DNA of 64,000 nucleotides, taken from the NCBI RefSeq assembly GCF_900114215.1, contig NZ_FOSG01000003.1:1-64000 (forward strand), given 5' to 3'. A program made the position numbers and the translations under genes. Below, piece after piece: positions 16,728-25,460 of this stretch. How positions within the stretch are numbered: position 1 is the stretch's first letter; each line of letters starts with the position of its first letter. Under the pieces are notes generated by a model, which searched no databases, had not been told where the DNA came from, and saw nothing but the letters and a program-made list of their open reading frames with translations. This DNA is from Streptomyces mangrovi (GTDB lineage: Bacteria > Actinomycetota > Actinomycetes > Streptomycetales > Streptomycetaceae).

Positions 16728-18368
16728 CTAAGCCAGGACGCCGAGGTCGTGAACGGACCGCCCGCCAACGGCCGTCGCCAGCACGCCGATTCCCGGCAGT
16801 TCGTCGGCGGGCACCCGGGTGGGGTCCCGGTCGAGCACGGTGAAGTCGGCCAGGTACCCGGGGGCGATCAGCCCGCGGGACCGTTCGGCGTGCGCCGCGT
16901 GGGCCGAACCGACCGTGTAGCAGCGCAGGGCGGTCGCCACGTCGACCCGTTCGCCGGCGGCCAGCGTCCGGCCGCCGAGCGTGCGCCGGGTCACCAGGGC
17001 GTGGACGCCCGCCAGGGGGAGGCCGCCCACCACAGGGCGGTCGGAGCTCCCGGGCACCGGCACCCCGCGGTCGGTGAAGCTGCGGACCCGGTAGCACCAG
17101 TGGGCGCGCTCACTCCCCAGGGCCTCGGCCATGCCGTCTCCCGCCTCCCGCACCAGGGAGCCCTGGGGCACCGGGATCACCCCGAGCCGGACGATGCGCT
17201 CCACCTGCCGCGGCGAGGTGACCGCGCAGTGCTCGATCCGGTGCCGCGGGTCGGGCCTGGGGTACCGACGCTGCGCCCGTTCGTACGCCGACAGCACCAC
17301 GTCCACGGCACGGTCGCCGATCGCGTGCGTGGCCACCTGCCAGCCGGCCCGGTGCGCCGCGACGATCGTGGCGGTCAGCTCCTCCTCGCCCGCCTGGAGG
17401 TACCCGCGGTTGCCGGGGTCGTCGGCGAAGTCGCAGCACATCGCCGAGGTGCGGCCGATGAGCGAGCCGTCGGAGAACACCTTGACCGCACCGATGCGCA
17501 GCCGGTCGTCGCCGAAGCCGGTACGGATGCCCAGGTCGATGCCCAGGCGGTACGGGTCGGACTCGTGCGCCTCCAGCGGGTGCAGCACGTCGGAGGCCAC
17601 CATGAGCGTCACGCGCTGCGGCAGCCAGTCCTCGTCCCGGGCCTGCTGGTAGGCCGCGACCTCCACGCCGCTGTGTCCGATCCAGCCGCCTCCGACGCCC
17701 GCCTCCTGCACGGAGGTGATCCCCTCGGCGGCATAGCGGCGTCCGGCGGCGGCGACGGCGCGCGCCAGCATGTCGGCCGGGAACGGGAAGAGGAGGCCGC
17801 GCACCAGTTCCTGGGCGCGTTCCTGGAGCAGTCCGGTGGGGGCGCCAAAGGCGTCGCGCACGATGCGCCCGCCGTCCGGGTCGGGTGCGGTGCCGGCCCC
17901 GCACCGGGCGAGGACCGGGGAGTTGACCACGCACATGTGCCCGCTGGTGTGCTTGAGCCACACCGGATGGTGCGGCGCGGCCCGGTCCAGGCCGGCCGCC
18001 GTGGGGTGCCCGCCGGCCATCCGGTTCTGGTCGTAGCCGGCCCCGGTGATCCATTCGCCGGCCGGGCGCCGTGCCGCCTCCCGGGCCACCCGCTCGTAGA
18101 CGTCCTCCACTGTGGCCACCCGGCCCGGGGAGAGGTCGAGTTCGCCGAGGGAGAGTCCGTACCAGGCCATGTGGTTGTGGGCGTCGTGGAAGCCGGGCAG
18201 CACGCACCGCCCCGCCAGGTCGACGGTGCGGCGCGCGGACAGACCGGCGACCTCGTGCCCGCCCACCGCCACCACCCGGTCCCCCAGCGTCGCGAACGCC
18301 TCGGCGCGGGGCCGCGCGGGGTCCATGGTCAGGATTCGCGCGTTGCGGTAGACGACGTCCGCGTCCAT
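16728..18368 (-). CDS. YtcJ-like amidohydrolase
   Basis: A 546-residue metal-dependent hydrolase of the amidohydrolase superfamily, YtcJ/amidohydrolase_3 group. The N-terminal beta-sandwich segment (VVYRNARILTMDPARP) leads to the metal motif HDAHNHM (H64, H66), later GIRTGFGDDRLRIGAVKVFSDGSLIGRT, HAIGDRAVDVVL (metal His), HRIEHC and SSDRPVV (metal Asp). YtcJ enzymes hydrolyse amides or formamides, often of unknown natural substrates. It overlaps the thioesterase gene by 40 nt. In this operon it could release an acyl or amine part before or after CoA activation. Confidence 0.92.
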   Translation of the reverse strand: MDADVVYRNARILTMDPARPRAEAFATLGDRVVAVGGHEVAGLSARRTVDLAGRCVLPGFHDAHNHMAWYGLSLGELDLSPGRVATVEDVYERVAREAARRPAGEWITGAGYDQNRMAGGHPTAAGLDRAAPHHPVWLKHTSGHMCVVNSPVLARCGAGTAPDPDGGRIVRDAFGAPTGLLQERAQELVRGLLFPFPADMLARAVAAAGRRYAAEGITSVQEAGVGGGWIGHSGVEVAAYQQARDEDWLPQRVTLMVASDVLHPLEAHESDPYRLGIDLGIRTGFGDDRLRIGAVKVFSDGSLIGRTSAMCCDFADDPGNRGYLQAGEEELTATIVAAHRAGWQVATHAIGDRAVDVVLSAYERAQRRYPRPDPRHRIEHCAVTSPRQVERIVRLGVIPVPQGSLVREAGDGMAEALGSERAHWCYRVRSFTDRGVPVPGSSDRPVVGGLPLAGVHALVTRRTLGGRTLAAGERVDVATALRCYTVGSAHAAHAERSRGLIAPGYLADFTVLDRDPTRVPADELPGIGVLATAVGGRSVHDLGVLA

Positions 18369-18859
18369 GGTGCGACCTCCGTGTGTGCTGCGGCGAGCAG
18401 GGCGCGCAGCCGCTGCCGGAACTCCTCGTTCCAGGCCCGCGGGCGGCGCGTCGCCCGGTCGATGTGGACGGCGGTGCGGGTGCCCTCGGCAGCGACGGCC
18501 CCGCGGGCGCCGGGAACGGTGACGGTGACGGTGAAGCCCACCGTCAGGCTGGTGCGTCCCAGTGCGGTCACCCGCTGCTCGACGAGGAGCGGACCGGGCC
18601 GGTCGACGGGACGGGCGAAGGACAGGCTCAGTCCGGCCACCACGTGGTGGCGCTCGGGCCGTACCGCGGGGTCGGGGTCGTAGGGGTAGCCCAGGGCGTC
18701 CAGCAGGCGGCTGAAGGCCCGTTCGGCGTGTACCGCGAACCGCGTGTGGTGGAGCACGCCGAGTGCGTCGAGTTCGTCCCAGGCGACCTCGGTAGTGGTT
18801 CGGAAACGGCCTGGGAGCGCCTCGGCGCCCTTGCCGGTGCGGGGTCCGGCTGGTGTCAC
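18329..18859 (-). CDS. Hotdog-fold acyl-CoA thioesterase (4HBT family)
   Basis: A 176-residue hotdog protein; the 4HBT motif is visible as TEVAWDELDALGVLHHTRFAVHAERAF, with later strands LSFARPVDRPGPLLVEQRVTALGRTSLTVGFTV. It should hydrolyse an acyl-CoA to the free acid and CoA. The GTG start overlaps the ligase stop in a GTGA junction (18856-18859), a sign of translational coupling. The C-terminal 13 codons overlap the start of the amidohydrolase gene in another frame. Confidence 0.88.
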   Translation of the reverse strand: MTPAGPRTGKGAEALPGRFRTTTEVAWDELDALGVLHHTRFAVHAERAFSRLLDALGYPYDPDPAVRPERHHVVAGLSLSFARPVDRPGPLLVEQRVTALGRTSLTVGFTVTVTVPGARGAVAAEGTRTAVHIDRATRRPRAWNEEFRQRLRALLAAAHTEVAPWTRTSSTATRES

Positions 18860-20451
18860 GGCCGTCCTCCTCCGGTGTGCGGGTCCGCTCCGGCCGCGTC
18901 CCAGCAGGGGCCGCGGTCGGCACGCAGTTCGCCCTTGGCCACCCGCTCGGACGGGGTGAGGGGCAGTGCGGGTCGCACGCACCAGTAGCGGGGGACCTTG
19001 AACGGCGCCAGCCGCAGGCGGCAGAACTCCAGCAGCTCCCGCACGTCGAGGGCGTCCTGGCCGGCCGGCACGACGAACGCCTTCACCTCCTCGCCTCGCA
19101 CGGGGTCCGGCTCGGGCACCACCGCGGCCATCCGCACCGCCGGGTGGGACTCGACGACCGCCTCCACCTCCCGCGCCGAGACGTTCTCCCCGGAGCGGCG
19201 CACCATGTCCTTCGCCCGGCCGAGGTAGTGGATCCGGCCGGCGGCGTCCTCCCGCACCCTGTCCCCGGTGTGCAGCCACCCGTCGCGCAGGACCCGGGCG
19301 GTGGCCTCGGGCTGCCGCCAGTAGCCGTCCATCAGGCCGGTTCCGGAGATCACCAGCTCGCCCTCCTCCCCGGGCGGCACCGGCCGGCCGCCGGGGTCGA
19401 CGACGGCGACCCGCTTGCCGGGCTGCGGCCGGCCGATGCATCCGGTGCCGACCGTCTCGTCGTGGTCCCGCGGGGTGACGATGAGGTCGGCGCCGGACTC
19501 GGTCATGCCGAACGCCTCGTACCACGGCACCCCCCAGCGCTCCTCCAGGTCCCGGTGCAGTTCGGCGGGGATGCCGGAGGCCAGCACCGCCCGTACCCGG
19601 TGCCGTCGGTCGCCGGGGTGGGGCGGCTGTGCCAGCAGGGCGGCCGGCATCATGCCCAGGCAGTAGAACACCGTCACCCGGTGCTCGCGTACGTCGGCCC
19701 ACATCCGGCTCGCGCTGAACCTGTCGGCCACGACCAGCCGGGCGCCGGAACGCAGCGCGGCCACGACGTTCCACTGCGGGTCCATGTAGCTGAACGGCTG
19801 GGCGGTGTACAGGACATCGGTCTCGGTGAGCCGGGGGAAGTTGATCCGCAGCGCGTGCGCGATGGTGAGCCAGTAGCGGTGGTTGAGCACGCATCCCTTG
19901 GGCAGGCCGGTCGTCCCCGAGGTGTACTGGATGTTGACCGGGTCGCCCGCGGAGACTTGGGAACCGTCGGGGCTGTCGGGGCCGCCGGGGGCGTCCGGGG
20001 CGGTCGGCAGTTCGTCCGCCGTCACGATCGTGAGCGGCACGCCCGCCTCGGCCGCGGCCTGTGCGAGGGTGTCCGCGTACCGGGGCACGGTGACCGCCAG
20101 CCGCGGTCCGGAGTCGCGCAGCAGATGGGCCGCGTCGGCGCTGCGGACCTGGGTGTTGACGGGGACGGCGATCCGCCCCGACCGGGCCGCCGCCAGCCAT
20201 ACCAGGGGGAACTCCGGGACGTTGGGCAGCATCACCGCCACCCGGTCGCCCGGTTCGGTCCTCCGGCGCAGGAACGCGGCGATCCGGTGCACCACCGCGT
20301 CGATCCGCGCGAACGTCCAGGCGGGCCGGTCGGCGTGCGGGAAGACCCAGGCCACCCGGTCGCCGTGGTCGCGGGCCGCCCGGTCCAGGAGGGCGCCCAG
20401 GGTCCGCGGCCCGGCCGCGGGGGCGGTGTCCGCCGGTGTACGGGCCGTCAC
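18856..20451 (-). CDS. Acyl-CoA ligase (AMP-binding, CaiC-like)
   Basis: A 531-residue ANL-superfamily adenylating enzyme. Motifs: P-loop YTSGTTGLPKG (about residue 187), the acyl-pocket region PFSYMDPQWN, YEAFGMTESG (A5), WLHTGDRVRED (A7), and the hinge and C-terminal GRAKDMVRRSGENVSAREVE (A8). The last catalytic Lys is expected in SERVAKGELR. It is most like the crotonobetaine/carnitine-CoA ligase and general carboxylate-CoA ligase group, so it should form a CoA thioester of an imported acid at the expense of ATP. The GTG start overlaps the upstream hydratase stop by 4 nt. Substrate unknown. Confidence 0.92.
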   Translation of the reverse strand: MTARTPADTAPAAGPRTLGALLDRAARDHGDRVAWVFPHADRPAWTFARIDAVVHRIAAFLRRRTEPGDRVAVMLPNVPEFPLVWLAAARSGRIAVPVNTQVRSADAAHLLRDSGPRLAVTVPRYADTLAQAAAEAGVPLTIVTADELPTAPDAPGGPDSPDGSQVSAGDPVNIQYTSGTTGLPKGCVLNHRYWLTIAHALRINFPRLTETDVLYTAQPFSYMDPQWNVVAALRSGARLVVADRFSASRMWADVREHRVTVFYCLGMMPAALLAQPPHPGDRRHRVRAVLASGIPAELHRDLEERWGVPWYEAFGMTESGADLIVTPRDHDETVGTGCIGRPQPGKRVAVVDPGGRPVPPGEEGELVISGTGLMDGYWRQPEATARVLRDGWLHTGDRVREDAAGRIHYLGRAKDMVRRSGENVSAREVEAVVESHPAVRMAAVVPEPDPVRGEEVKAFVVPAGQDALDVRELLEFCRLRLAPFKVPRYWCVRPALPLTPSERVAKGELRADRGPCWDAAGADPHTGGGRP

Positions 20452-21242
20452 GGGGTCCTCCGTTCGTGCTGCGGGACCGCGCCGGAGCGGTCCGGGGTGC
20501 CGGCGGCGACGACGCGCATGGACAGGTCCACCTCCGTGGCGAGCGCCTCCTCCAGCGCGGCACCCAGCCCGCGGTCGAGGGACTCCTTTGCGAGGGCGAG
20601 CGCCAGCGGCGGCCGGCCGACCAGCCTTCCGGCCAGTTCCAGCGCGCGCCGGAGGTGTTCGCCGGCCGGGACCACCTCGTTCACCAGGCCCCAGTCGCGG
20701 GCCTCCTCGGCGCCGAACCCCGTGCCTGTCATCAGCAGGTACTTCGCGCGCTGCGGGCCGAGGACCGCGGCCAGCAGCTGGGAGACGCCGTTGGTCACGG
20801 TGAGCCCCACCCCGACCTCGGGGAACGTGAAGCGGGTGGACTCGGCCGCCACCACCAGGTCGCAGGCCAGGGCCCATTCGCATCCGGCGCCCACGGCCCA
20901 GCCGTGCACCGCCGCGATCACCGGTACCGGGCTGCGCTTGATGGTCCGGGTGACGTCCTGCAGCCGTTCCAGCCGTTCCCTGGCCTCCAGCGGGTCCTCC
21001 GCCGGGGCCGGTTCCTTGAGGTCGTGGCCGCTGCAGAAGGCCCGGCCGGCCCCGGTGAGCACCACGGCCCGCGCGCCCTCGGCGACGGCTCGCCTCACGG
21101 CGACGGCCAGTTCGCGGCTGACCTCGTCGGTGACCGCGTTGAGACGGTGCGGACGGTGCAGTTCGACCACGGCCACCGGCCCGGTCCTGTCGTACCGCAC
21201 CGGCCGCCGTTCCTGGTGGTCCGTCTCCGTCAGTGTCGACAT
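20448..21242 (-). CDS. Enoyl-CoA hydratase/isomerase family protein
   Basis: A 264-residue crotonase-fold protein: VAVVELHRPHRLNAVT, first oxyanion-hole motif AFCSGHDLKE, second HGWAVGAGCEWALACDL, and TFPEVGVGLTVTNGVSQLL, where the Glu is a likely catalytic residue. It probably hydrates or isomerises the CoA ester formed by the next gene. Its stop overlaps the ligase start in GTGA. ATG at 21240-21242 follows an AGGACAG site. Together with the ligase this resembles a CaiD/CaiC pair, but other unsaturated acids fit equally well. Confidence 0.92.
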   Translation of the reverse strand: MSTLTETDHQERRPVRYDRTGPVAVVELHRPHRLNAVTDEVSRELAVAVRRAVAEGARAVVLTGAGRAFCSGHDLKEPAPAEDPLEARERLERLQDVTRTIKRSPVPVIAAVHGWAVGAGCEWALACDLVVAAESTRFTFPEVGVGLTVTNGVSQLLAAVLGPQRAKYLLMTGTGFGAEEARDWGLVNEVVPAGEHLRRALELAGRLVGRPPLALALAKESLDRGLGAALEEALATEVDLSMRVVAAGTPDRSGAVPQHERRTP

Positions 21243-21328
21243 CCTGTCCTTCTTCTGCTTTCTGTCCTGTCGTGCCGCATGGCCGGGTCGTGTCCTCCGC
21301 CGGGGTCCGCCGGCGCCGCCGTGCCCGG

Positions 21329-22111
21329 TCAGACCGACTCCACCTGCCGGAGGAAGGCCCGGCCCCGCTCGCTGCGCGGGTTGTCCAGCACCGCGGTCGG
21401 CGGCCCCTGTTCGGCGATCTTGCCGTCGGCCATGAGGACCACCCGGTCGGCGACGCTGCGGGCGAAGCGCATCTCGTGGGTCACCGCCACCATGGTCATC
21501 CCGGAGTCGGCCAGGTCCCGCATCACCGCGAGCACCTCGCCGACCAGTTCGGGGTCGAGCGCGCTGGTGGGCTCGTCGAAGAGCATCACCTTCGGGCGCA
21601 TGGCCAGCGCCCGTGCGATGGCCACCCGCTGCTGCTGCCCGCCGGACAGGCTCATCGGGTAGCGGTCGGCGAACCGCTTCAGTCCCACCTGGTCCAGCAG
21701 TTCCAGCGCGACGTCCCTGACCTGGCGCGGGTCCCGGCCGGCCACCTTGACCGGGGCGGTCGTGACGTTGTCCAGAACCGACTTGTGCGGCCAGAGGTTG
21801 AAGTGCTGGAAGACCATCCCCACCCGGCGGCGCATCAGGTTGAGCGACTTCTCGTCGTACCGCAGCTCCCGGCCGTCGATGACGATCTCGCCGGAGTCGA
21901 TCCGCTCCAGTCCGTTGACGCAGCGCAGCAGTGTGCTCTTGCCGGCCCCGGAGGCCCCGATCAGCACGACGACCTCACCGGTGCCGATGTCCAGGTCAAC
22001 CCCGTCCAGCACGGTGTGCGCGCCGAAGGACTTGCGGATGTCCCGCATGCGCACCAGCGGGGGGACGTCCTGTGGAGCGGTGTCCTGCGGGGCGGTGTCG
22101 GGATGTGGCAT
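21329..22111 (-). CDS. Polar amino-acid ABC transporter, ATP-binding protein
   Basis: A 260-residue GlnQ/HisP-type ATPase: Walker [10 protein letters not shown], signature [16 protein letters not shown], Walker [16 protein letters not shown]-loop VTHEM. It energises import through the adjacent permease. Its first about 20 residues are a Pro/Gln-rich extension before the usual start, so an internal start is possible. It follows the permease gene by 13 nt. Confidence 0.94.
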   Translation of the reverse strand: MPHPDTAPQDTAPQDVPPLVRMRDIRKSFGAHTVLDGVDLDIGTGEVVVLIGASGAGKSTLLRCVNGLERIDSGEIVIDGRELRYDEKSLNLMRRRVGMVFQHFNLWPHKSVLDNVTTAPVKVAGRDPRQVRDVALELLDQVGLKRFADRYPMSLSGGQQQRVAIARALAMRPKVMLFDEPTSALDPELVGEVLAVMRDLADSGMTMVAVTHEMRFARSVADRVVLMADGKIAEQGPPTAVLDNPRSERGRAFLRQVESV

Positions 22112-22124
22112 GGGATGCCGCCTC

Positions 22125-22778
22125 TCAGATCGCGTAGCGGGTGTGCCGGCGCTCCAGGCGGCGCAGCAGTGCCGTCAGGAGCATCACGACGGCCAGGTAG
22201 TAGACGGCCGAGATCAGGTAGTACGTCAGCGGCTCGTAGGTCGCGGCCGCCAGCTTCTGCGCCTGCATGAACAGGTCGGGAACCGTGATGAACGAGGCCA
22301 CGGCGGTGTCCTTGACCGCGATGATGAACTGGTTGCCCAGCGACGGGAGGATCGAGCGGAACGCCTGGGGCGCCACCACGATCCGCAGCGCCTGTGTCCG
22401 GCTCATGCCCACGGAGCGCGCCGACTCGGTCTGCCCCTTGGGCACCGACTGCACACCGGAGCGGAAGATCTCCGCCATGTAGGCCCCGGTGTGCACGGTG
22501 AGTCCGATCACCGCCGACCAGAAGGAGGAGATGTCGACGACGGTGACCAGGCCGTAGTAGATGACGAACAGCTGCGCCACCAGAGGGGTCCCCCTGATCA
22601 GGGCGAGGTAGCCCTGTGCCAGCCAGCGCAGGGCGGCGAAGCGGCTCATCCTCATCCAGGCGACGACCAACCCGACCGCCAGGGCGAACACCACCGCCAG
22701 TGCGGCCAGCGACAGGGTGATCTTCAGCCCTTCGAGCATGAGCGGAAGGGAACGGCTGATGCCGTCCAGGACAGACAT
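22125..22778 (-). CDS. Amino-acid ABC transporter permease (HisM/GlnP type)
   Basis: A 217-residue inner-membrane permease with about five helices and the EAA loop typical of polar amino-acid importers: [33 protein letters not shown], then [10 protein letters not shown]-like sequence. A single permease gene implies a homodimer. It sits between the binding-protein gene (45-nt gap) and the ATPase gene. Confidence 0.94.
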   Translation of the reverse strand: MSVLDGISRSLPLMLEGLKITLSLAALAVVFALAVGLVVAWMRMSRFAALRWLAQGYLALIRGTPLVAQLFVIYYGLVTVVDISSFWSAVIGLTVHTGAYMAEIFRSGVQSVPKGQTESARSVGMSRTQALRIVVAPQAFRSILPSLGNQFIIAVKDTAVASFITVPDLFMQAQKLAAATYEPLTYYLISAVYYLAVVMLLTALLRRLERRHTRYAI

Positions 22779-22823
22779 GGCGGGGTTCTCCTCGGCAGCC
22801 GGGTCGGACGTCTGCGGGACCGG

Positions 22824-23651
22824 TCAGGAGCGGGCGTCCTGGCTGATGTCGGTCCCGAACCACTTCTCGCTGAGCCGTGCGTAGGTGCCGTCGTCCCTGA
22901 TCTCGTCCAGGGCCTTGTCCACCTCGGCGGTGAGTTCGGAGTTGCTCTTCTGGCTCGCGATCGCCGCAGGGTCCGGGAAGAGGATCTCGCCGGCCGGTTT
23001 GACGTCGATGCCGGTCTGCTTGATCTGGTACAGCCCTAGCAGCTTGGTGGTGATCGCCGCGTCGACCCGGCCGTTGGACAGCTCGGTCAGCATCTCGTTG
23101 TCGCTGTTGTAGGTCTTCACCTCCGCGACCCCGGGCTGCTTCTGGGCGTACTCCTCGAACGTCGTGCCGAGCACCACACCGACCCTGGCGTCCTTCAGGT
23201 CGTCGACCGAGGCGACCGCGGAGTCGTTCTCGACGAAGAGCTGGGCGCCGGAGACGTAGTACTCGCCGGTGAAGTCGACCTGCTTCCTGCGTTCTTCGGT
23301 CGGTGACATCGAGCCGACGATGAGGTCGTACCGTTTGGCCTTCAGTCCGGCGACCAGTGAGTTGAACGGGCCGGTGACCGGGTTCGGCTCCAGGCCGAGC
23401 CGCTCGGCGAGTTCGTTGCCGAGCTCCACGTCGAAGCCGGCGAGCTCACCGTCGTCCTCGAAGTAGTTGAACGGCCGGTACTGACCGCTCATGGCGAATG
23501 TCAGCTTTCCGTCCTCGACGAGCCGGTACCCGCCCTCCTCCGCCTCGGCGGAGGAACCGCCGCACCCGGTGGCCAGGGCCGCCGCTATCAGGCAGCCGGT
23601 CAGCGCCGCCGCCGTTCTCCTGGTCACACGTCCTGCAGATGACGTCCGCAT
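22824..23651 (-). CDS. Solute-binding lipoprotein of an amino-acid-type ABC importer (SBP family 3)
   Basis: A 275-residue lipoprotein: basic N-terminus, hydrophobic core and the candidate lipobox LATGC at about residues 26-30 (an LTGC at 17-20 is also possible). The mature part is an SBP_bac_3 domain: LTFAMSGQYRPFNYFEDDGELAGFDVELGNELAERLG, YDLIVGSMSPTEERRKQVDFTGEYY, DDLKDARVGVVLGTTFEEYA. It is the first gene of the operon; the leader contains the palindrome described separately. The transport class is clear, the ligand is not; family members bind polar amino acids, opines and related charged compounds. Confidence 0.94.
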   Translation of the reverse strand: MRTSSAGRVTRRTAAALTGCLIAAALATGCGGSSAEAEEGGYRLVEDGKLTFAMSGQYRPFNYFEDDGELAGFDVELGNELAERLGLEPNPVTGPFNSLVAGLKAKRYDLIVGSMSPTEERRKQVDFTGEYYVSGAQLFVENDSAVASVDDLKDARVGVVLGTTFEEYAQKQPGVAEVKTYNSDNEMLTELSNGRVDAAITTKLLGLYQIKQTGIDVKPAGEILFPDPAAIASQKSNSELTAEVDKALDEIRDDGTYARLSEKWFGTDISQDARS

Positions 23652-23679
23652 GGCCGAGCCTCCACGTTCTGCGAGCCGG

Positions 23680-23703
23680 AACCGATCGATCGATCGATCG
23701 GTT
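23680..23703 (-). promoter_or_regulatory. 24-bp perfect palindrome (operator candidate) at the operon start
   Basis: AACC followed by four GATC units and GGTT is a perfect 24-bp palindrome beginning 7 nt downstream of the -10 hexamer, so it would cover the transcription start and early leader. That is a classic repressor position, and the TetR gene at the operon end is the obvious candidate. The repeated GATC also makes it a possible site for the GATC-binding protein encoded at 45306-45527. Confidence 0.7.
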
Positions 23704-23710
23704 TCGCGGA

Positions 23711-23739
23711 AACGTACTGACCGGTTCCGGGCCTGTCAA
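23711..23739 (-). promoter_or_regulatory. Promoter of the importer/CoA operon (TTGACA-17-TACGTT)
   Basis: On the minus strand TTGACA (23734-23739) and TACGTT (23711-23716) are separated by 17 nt, one of the clearest vegetative promoters in the window. It would give a leader of about 55 nt before the binding-protein ATG at 23651. Confidence 0.75.
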
Positions 23740-23925
23740 TCCCCCCCGGAGCACCGGAAGGAAGGGGCGGTGGCCCGGGGCCGGCCCGCCGTCCACCGTG
23801 ATCCGCGGGCCGTCCGGCGCCCCGGAAAAGCACGTACGCCCCTCCACCGGGCGGTGGAGGGGCGTACGGGCGGGCGGGTCGGCGCGGCGGCGGGAGGCCT
23901 GAGGGGGCGCGGCGGCGCCAGGGTC

Positions 23926-24042
23926 CTACGGGGCGATGACGGAGGCGAGGACGCCGATCACGACCGTGACGCCGAGCATCGCGCCGAGGACGAGAAGCAG
24001 TTTCTTCTGGCCGTTGGGCGGGTTGGGTTCGAGCACTGGCAT
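23926..24042 (-). CDS. SGM_5486-type transporter-associated micro-protein
   Basis: A 38-residue protein starting MPVLEPNPPNGQKKLLLVLG with one C-terminal transmembrane helix (about residues 14-36). It matches, from memory, the SGM_5486 family of tiny actinobacterial proteins encoded next to transporters. It lies 16 nt after the stop of the MFS gene on the same strand, consistent with that role. It is probably a small membrane subunit or regulator; function is not established. Confidence 0.82.
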   Translation of the reverse strand: MPVLEPNPPNGQKKLLLVLGAMLGVTVVIGVLASVIAP

Positions 24043-24058
24043 GCGCCCAGTGTCGCAC

Positions 24059-25363
24059 TCAGCCGCCGTCCTCGACGCATCGGTCCCGGCCCGCCACCAG
24101 GCCCACCATGAGCTGGGCGGTCATCAGGACGGCCATCAGCGCCAGGGGCGCGTGCCAGCCTCCGGTGTGCTGGTGGAGGGCCCCGACCAGCAGCGGCCCG
24201 GGAACGGCGATCAGGTAGCCGGTGCCCTGGGCGAAGGCGGAGAGCTTGGCGACCCCGGCGCCGGTCCGCGCCCGCATCCCGATCATGGTGAGGACGAGGG
24301 GGAAGGCGCAGTTGGAGACGCCCAGCAGCAGTGCCCAGGCCCAGGCCCCCTGCGCGGGGGCGAACCACAGTCCGGCGTATCCGCCCAGTCCGCAGCAGGC
24401 CAGGACGGCGACGAGGGGGCCTTGGTGACCGAGCCGGGCGGCGATCCGCGGCAGTACGTAGGACAGGGGGATGCTCATCCCCATGGTGACCGCCAGCAGC
24501 AGGCCGGCGGTGGGCGCGGGGACCCCGGCATCGCGGAAGATCTGCGGCAGCCATCCCATGACGACGTAGGCGGCGGTGGCCTGGAAACCGAAGAAGACTC
24601 CGAGCGACCAGGCGGTGACGGAGCGGGTGATGCGGACGCCGGGGCCGGGACCGCCCTCGTCGGCCCCGGCCCCGGCGGATGCGGCGGTACGGGCGCGGGC
24701 GCCGCGTACGACCGGTGCCCACACCAGCAGGGCCAGGGCGCCGGGCAGCGCCCACATCCCGAGCCCGAGGCGCCAGTCCCCCTCCAGCGCCCGGACCGCC
24801 GGGACGGTGAGGGCGGCGGCCGCGGCGGTGCCCACGGAGAGCGCCATGGAGTACAGGCCGGTCATCGGGCCGATCCGGTCGGGGAACCAGCGCTTGACGA
24901 CCACGGGCATCAGGACGTTGCCGGCCGCGATGCCCGCCAGCGCCAGTGCGCTGGAGGCCAGGAACCAGGCCGTTCCGCCGGCGAGGGGGCGCAGCGCCAG
25001 CCCTGCGGTGACGGCGGCCATTCCGGCGAGCACCACGGTGGCCGGGCCCCAGCGGCGGGCCAGCCGGGGCGCGGCGCCGCCGAAGACCGCGAAGCAGAGG
25101 GCGGGCGCGGAGGTCAGCAGCCCGGCGACGGTGCCGTTCATCGCCAGCGCCTCGCGGACCTCCGCCAGGAGCGGGCCGAGCGCGGTGATGGCGGGACGCA
25201 GGTTGAAGGCGGCGAGTACGACGCCCGCGACCAGCAGCCGCCGCGCCCACGGGGAGGCGCTCGCGGCCGCACCCGGCGAAGCGCCCGGAGCGGCGTGGGT
25301 GCCTACCCTGTCCGGGTTCCCCCCTTCGGCCCGGCGGTCGATGGTCACGGGATCCTCAGCCAT
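24059..25363 (-). CDS. MFS transporter of the CynX/NimT group
   Basis: A 434-residue, 12-helix major facilitator: the first helix AGVVLAAFNLRPAITALGPLL with the RPAIT motif is characteristic of CynX/NimT (cyanate / 2-nitroimidazole) transporters, with further motifs GIAAGNVLMPVVVKRWFPDRIG and VTMGMSIPLSY. The N-terminal about 40 residues are a cytosolic Ala/Gly-rich tail. It is transcribed away from a FadR-type regulator, its probable controller, and followed by the micro-protein gene. ATG at 25361-25363 is chosen; ATGs at 25372 and 25375 are in frame. Confidence 0.9.
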   Translation of the reverse strand: MAEDPVTIDRRAEGGNPDRVGTHAAPGASPGAAASASPWARRLLVAGVVLAAFNLRPAITALGPLLAEVREALAMNGTVAGLLTSAPALCFAVFGGAAPRLARRWGPATVVLAGMAAVTAGLALRPLAGGTAWFLASSALALAGIAAGNVLMPVVVKRWFPDRIGPMTGLYSMALSVGTAAAAALTVPAVRALEGDWRLGLGMWALPGALALLVWAPVVRGARARTAASAGAGADEGGPGPGVRITRSVTAWSLGVFFGFQATAAYVVMGWLPQIFRDAGVPAPTAGLLLAVTMGMSIPLSYVLPRIAARLGHQGPLVAVLACCGLGGYAGLWFAPAQGAWAWALLLGVSNCAFPLVLTMIGMRARTGAGVAKLSAFAQGTGYLIAVPGPLLVGALHQHTGGWHAPLALMAVLMTAQLMVGLVAGRDRCVEDGG

Positions 25364-25460
25364 GACATGCATCATAGAATCATCGGATGAATTGAGGCCA
25401 CTTGGTGCGCCTCTCCGCTCGCCCGCCGTGCCCACCGCACCCGCCGACCCGGGAAGTGCC

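Noticed and set aside
15996-18683. An 895-codon plus-strand frame opposite the TetR and amidohydrolase genes.
   Set aside because: It is antisense to two genes with clear catalytic and DNA-binding motifs and has none of its own.
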